Below are positions 48,530 through 49,540 of a stretch of 49,540 nt of DNA, piece after piece; position 1 is the first letter of the stretch; every line of letters begins with the position of its first letter. The notes beneath the pieces were generated by a model, which saw nothing but the letters and a program-made list of their open reading frames with translations, was not told the origin of the DNA and made no database searches. This DNA is from Neoconidiobolus thromboides FSU 785 (Eukaryota; Entomophthoromycota; Entomophthoromycetes; Entomophthorales; Neoconidiobolaceae): the NCBI GenBank assembly GCA_025603075.1, contig MU626403.1, positions 1 to 49,540 of the forward strand, in the 5' to 3' direction. A program made the position numbers and the translations under genes.

Positions 48530-48640
48530 AATATGGGGGTGTCCTTTTTGGCTTCATCACTTTTTCCATTTTTAAGCGCTATTTGAGCACAGATTTTGTC
48601 AGTAAAATTTTCAAACACAAAAATACATCCCTATATTGTA
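48530..48640 (-). mobile_element. MITE-like dispersed repeat
   Basis: Reverse copy reading ATATGGGGGTGTCCTTTTTG, GCTTCATCACTTTTTCCATT and AAGCGCTATTTGAGCACAGA, and ending AAATACATCCCTATAT. It is well preserved and lies between the two copies of the two-part repeat. Confidence 0.8.
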
Positions 48641-49066
48641 TTTTATGAATAAAGATATTATCATTTCCAATATTATAATCCTACATAAAGCTAATGACCA
48701 ATAAATTTTAGTTTATAAGTATAGAATGCCTATTAATATGCTATATAAAATAGATAGCCATAAAATATTTATTGATAAACTATATAAAACAACAAAAATA
48801 AAAATGACAAAAAAAGAACTAAATATAAAATACAAATTAACAAAAATAAAGCATAATATTTATTTTAATGATTAAAATACAAATTATAAAGTTAACTTTT
48901 ATAGCTTGCATTATTTTATTAGATTATTAAAGTCGAAATCAATTTTAAAATTTCTTCATTTAAGCTAACTCTCATAAATAGTATTATTTTATCTAATACC
49001 TTATTGATTAAAATATAGCATTTTAAAAACAATAACTATGATATTTATTCAAATAAGCTATGGGAG

Positions 49067-49219
49067 ATATCGCTTTCTCAGCTCCATGGTTGATTATACC
49101 ATAATAGCCACTTAAGTTGTATTTTCGAGTTCTGAGACAATCAATCATAAGCTCTTATTTTATTTACTATAAGAACTTCTAATTTTATTCCAAAGAATAT
49201 TGTCCTCTTGTTTTGATAT
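49067..49219 (+). repeat. Two-part repeat, part A, copy 2
   Basis: It starts ATATCGCTTTCTCAGCTCCA and ends GTTTTGATAT, in direct orientation to 47420-47577. A perfect small hairpin, CATACTT-ATTG-AAGTATG (49221-49238), follows at the junction with part B. Confidence 0.8.
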
Positions 49220-49236
49220 CCATACTTATTGAAGTA

Positions 49237-49540
49237 TGTGAAATCTGGTACTCAGGGTTTGGAGTCAAGAACAGCTATTGCTGGGTTGACTACACTATAA
49301 GTCGAAAGGTCTTAGTTTATGTGACTAAGATAGACTTGAATTATGAGGAATAGCACGTAATAGGTTACAAGCTATATAAGACAAATAGAATAGACAATAC
49401 TAATGTAAAATCTATGTAAAATAATATTAAGAAAACTTAGTGGCTTTATTAAATGTTCGAGATATCAGGGATTAATTCAGTTAAAAAGCCTCGAACTATT
49501 ATACTCTGTAAACTCTTTTATACTCTGAAAAGTATAAGTA
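49237..49540 (-). repeat. Two-part repeat, part B, copy 2 (inverted, reaches window end)
   Basis: It starts TGTGAAATCTGGTACTCAGG and runs to the window edge at GAAAAGTATAAGTA. It is the reverse complement of 47578-47881 with a few differences, whereas the adjacent part A is not inverted. Confidence 0.8.

Larger units (their letters stand above)
46019..49540. other. Intergenic region at right edge
   Basis: 3.5 kb with no supportable complete gene. It contains the protease promoter, a heptamer tandem repeat (46511-46551), a possible short coding relic on the minus strand (46615-46830), one dispersed-element copy (48530-48640) and two copies of a two-part repeat (47420-47881 and 49067-49540). 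Confidence 0.55.

Overview
The window is nuclear DNA of an early-diverging filamentous fungus. It is very AT-rich. Genes are broken by many short GT..AG introns of about 45-75 nt, and several coding exons are tiny. The gene set (septin, Rac GTPase, Raptor, AP-1 type bZIP factors, ALG10, cytochrome P450, a PA-domain subtilisin) is fungal. The composition and the secreted subtilisin would fit a Conidiobolus-like entomophthoralean, but that placement is inference. I rebuilt gene models by hand from splice signals, reading-frame phase and family similarity; every listed complete gene closes in phase.

Layout. 1.4-2.7 kb: AP-1/Pap1-like bZIP (+). 3.6-4.4 kb: LAMTOR1/Ego1-like Ragulator anchor (-). 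4.8-6.6 kb: HMG-CoA synthase, 10 exons (-). 8.4-9.3 kb: GST-like protein (-). 11.0-13.7 kb: decayed Srs2/UvrD-type helicase pseudogene (-). 14.3-16.1 kb: Cdc12-type septin, 11 exons (+), convergent with a dynamin-family GTPase, 12 exons (-, 16.3-19.0 kb). 19.5-21.2 kb: splicing factor SLU7 (-). 24.8-26.0 kb: second AP-1-like bZIP (+), same exon structure as the first. 27.0-29.1 kb: ALG10 glucosyltransferase (-). 30.6-31.4 kb: Rac1 (-). 33.1-37.4 kb: Raptor/Kog1 (-). 38.0-38.4 kb: acyl-CoA-binding protein (-). 41.5-43.1 kb: cytochrome P450 (+), tail-to-tail with a secreted subtilisin-like protease (-, 43.2-46.0 kb).

The genes are mostly unrelated housekeeping functions. Two act in the TORC1 pathway (LAMTOR1 anchors Rag GTPases to the vacuole or lysosome; Raptor is the TORC1 scaffold), two in morphogenesis (septin, Rac), and two bZIPs look like redox-responsive regulators. 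I see no operon-like pathway cluster.

The long intergenic stretches carry most of the unusual signal. At least twelve copies of one ~105 bp AT-rich element with inverted ends (MITE-like) are scattered in both orientations, including one rearranged into a near-perfect fold-back and four copies packed into under 1 kb. A separate two-part repeat occurs near the right edge twice (47.4 and 49.1 kb): its first part is in the same orientation in both copies, its second part is inverted. Together with the helicase pseudogene these suggest a genome shaped by small mobile elements and gene decay.
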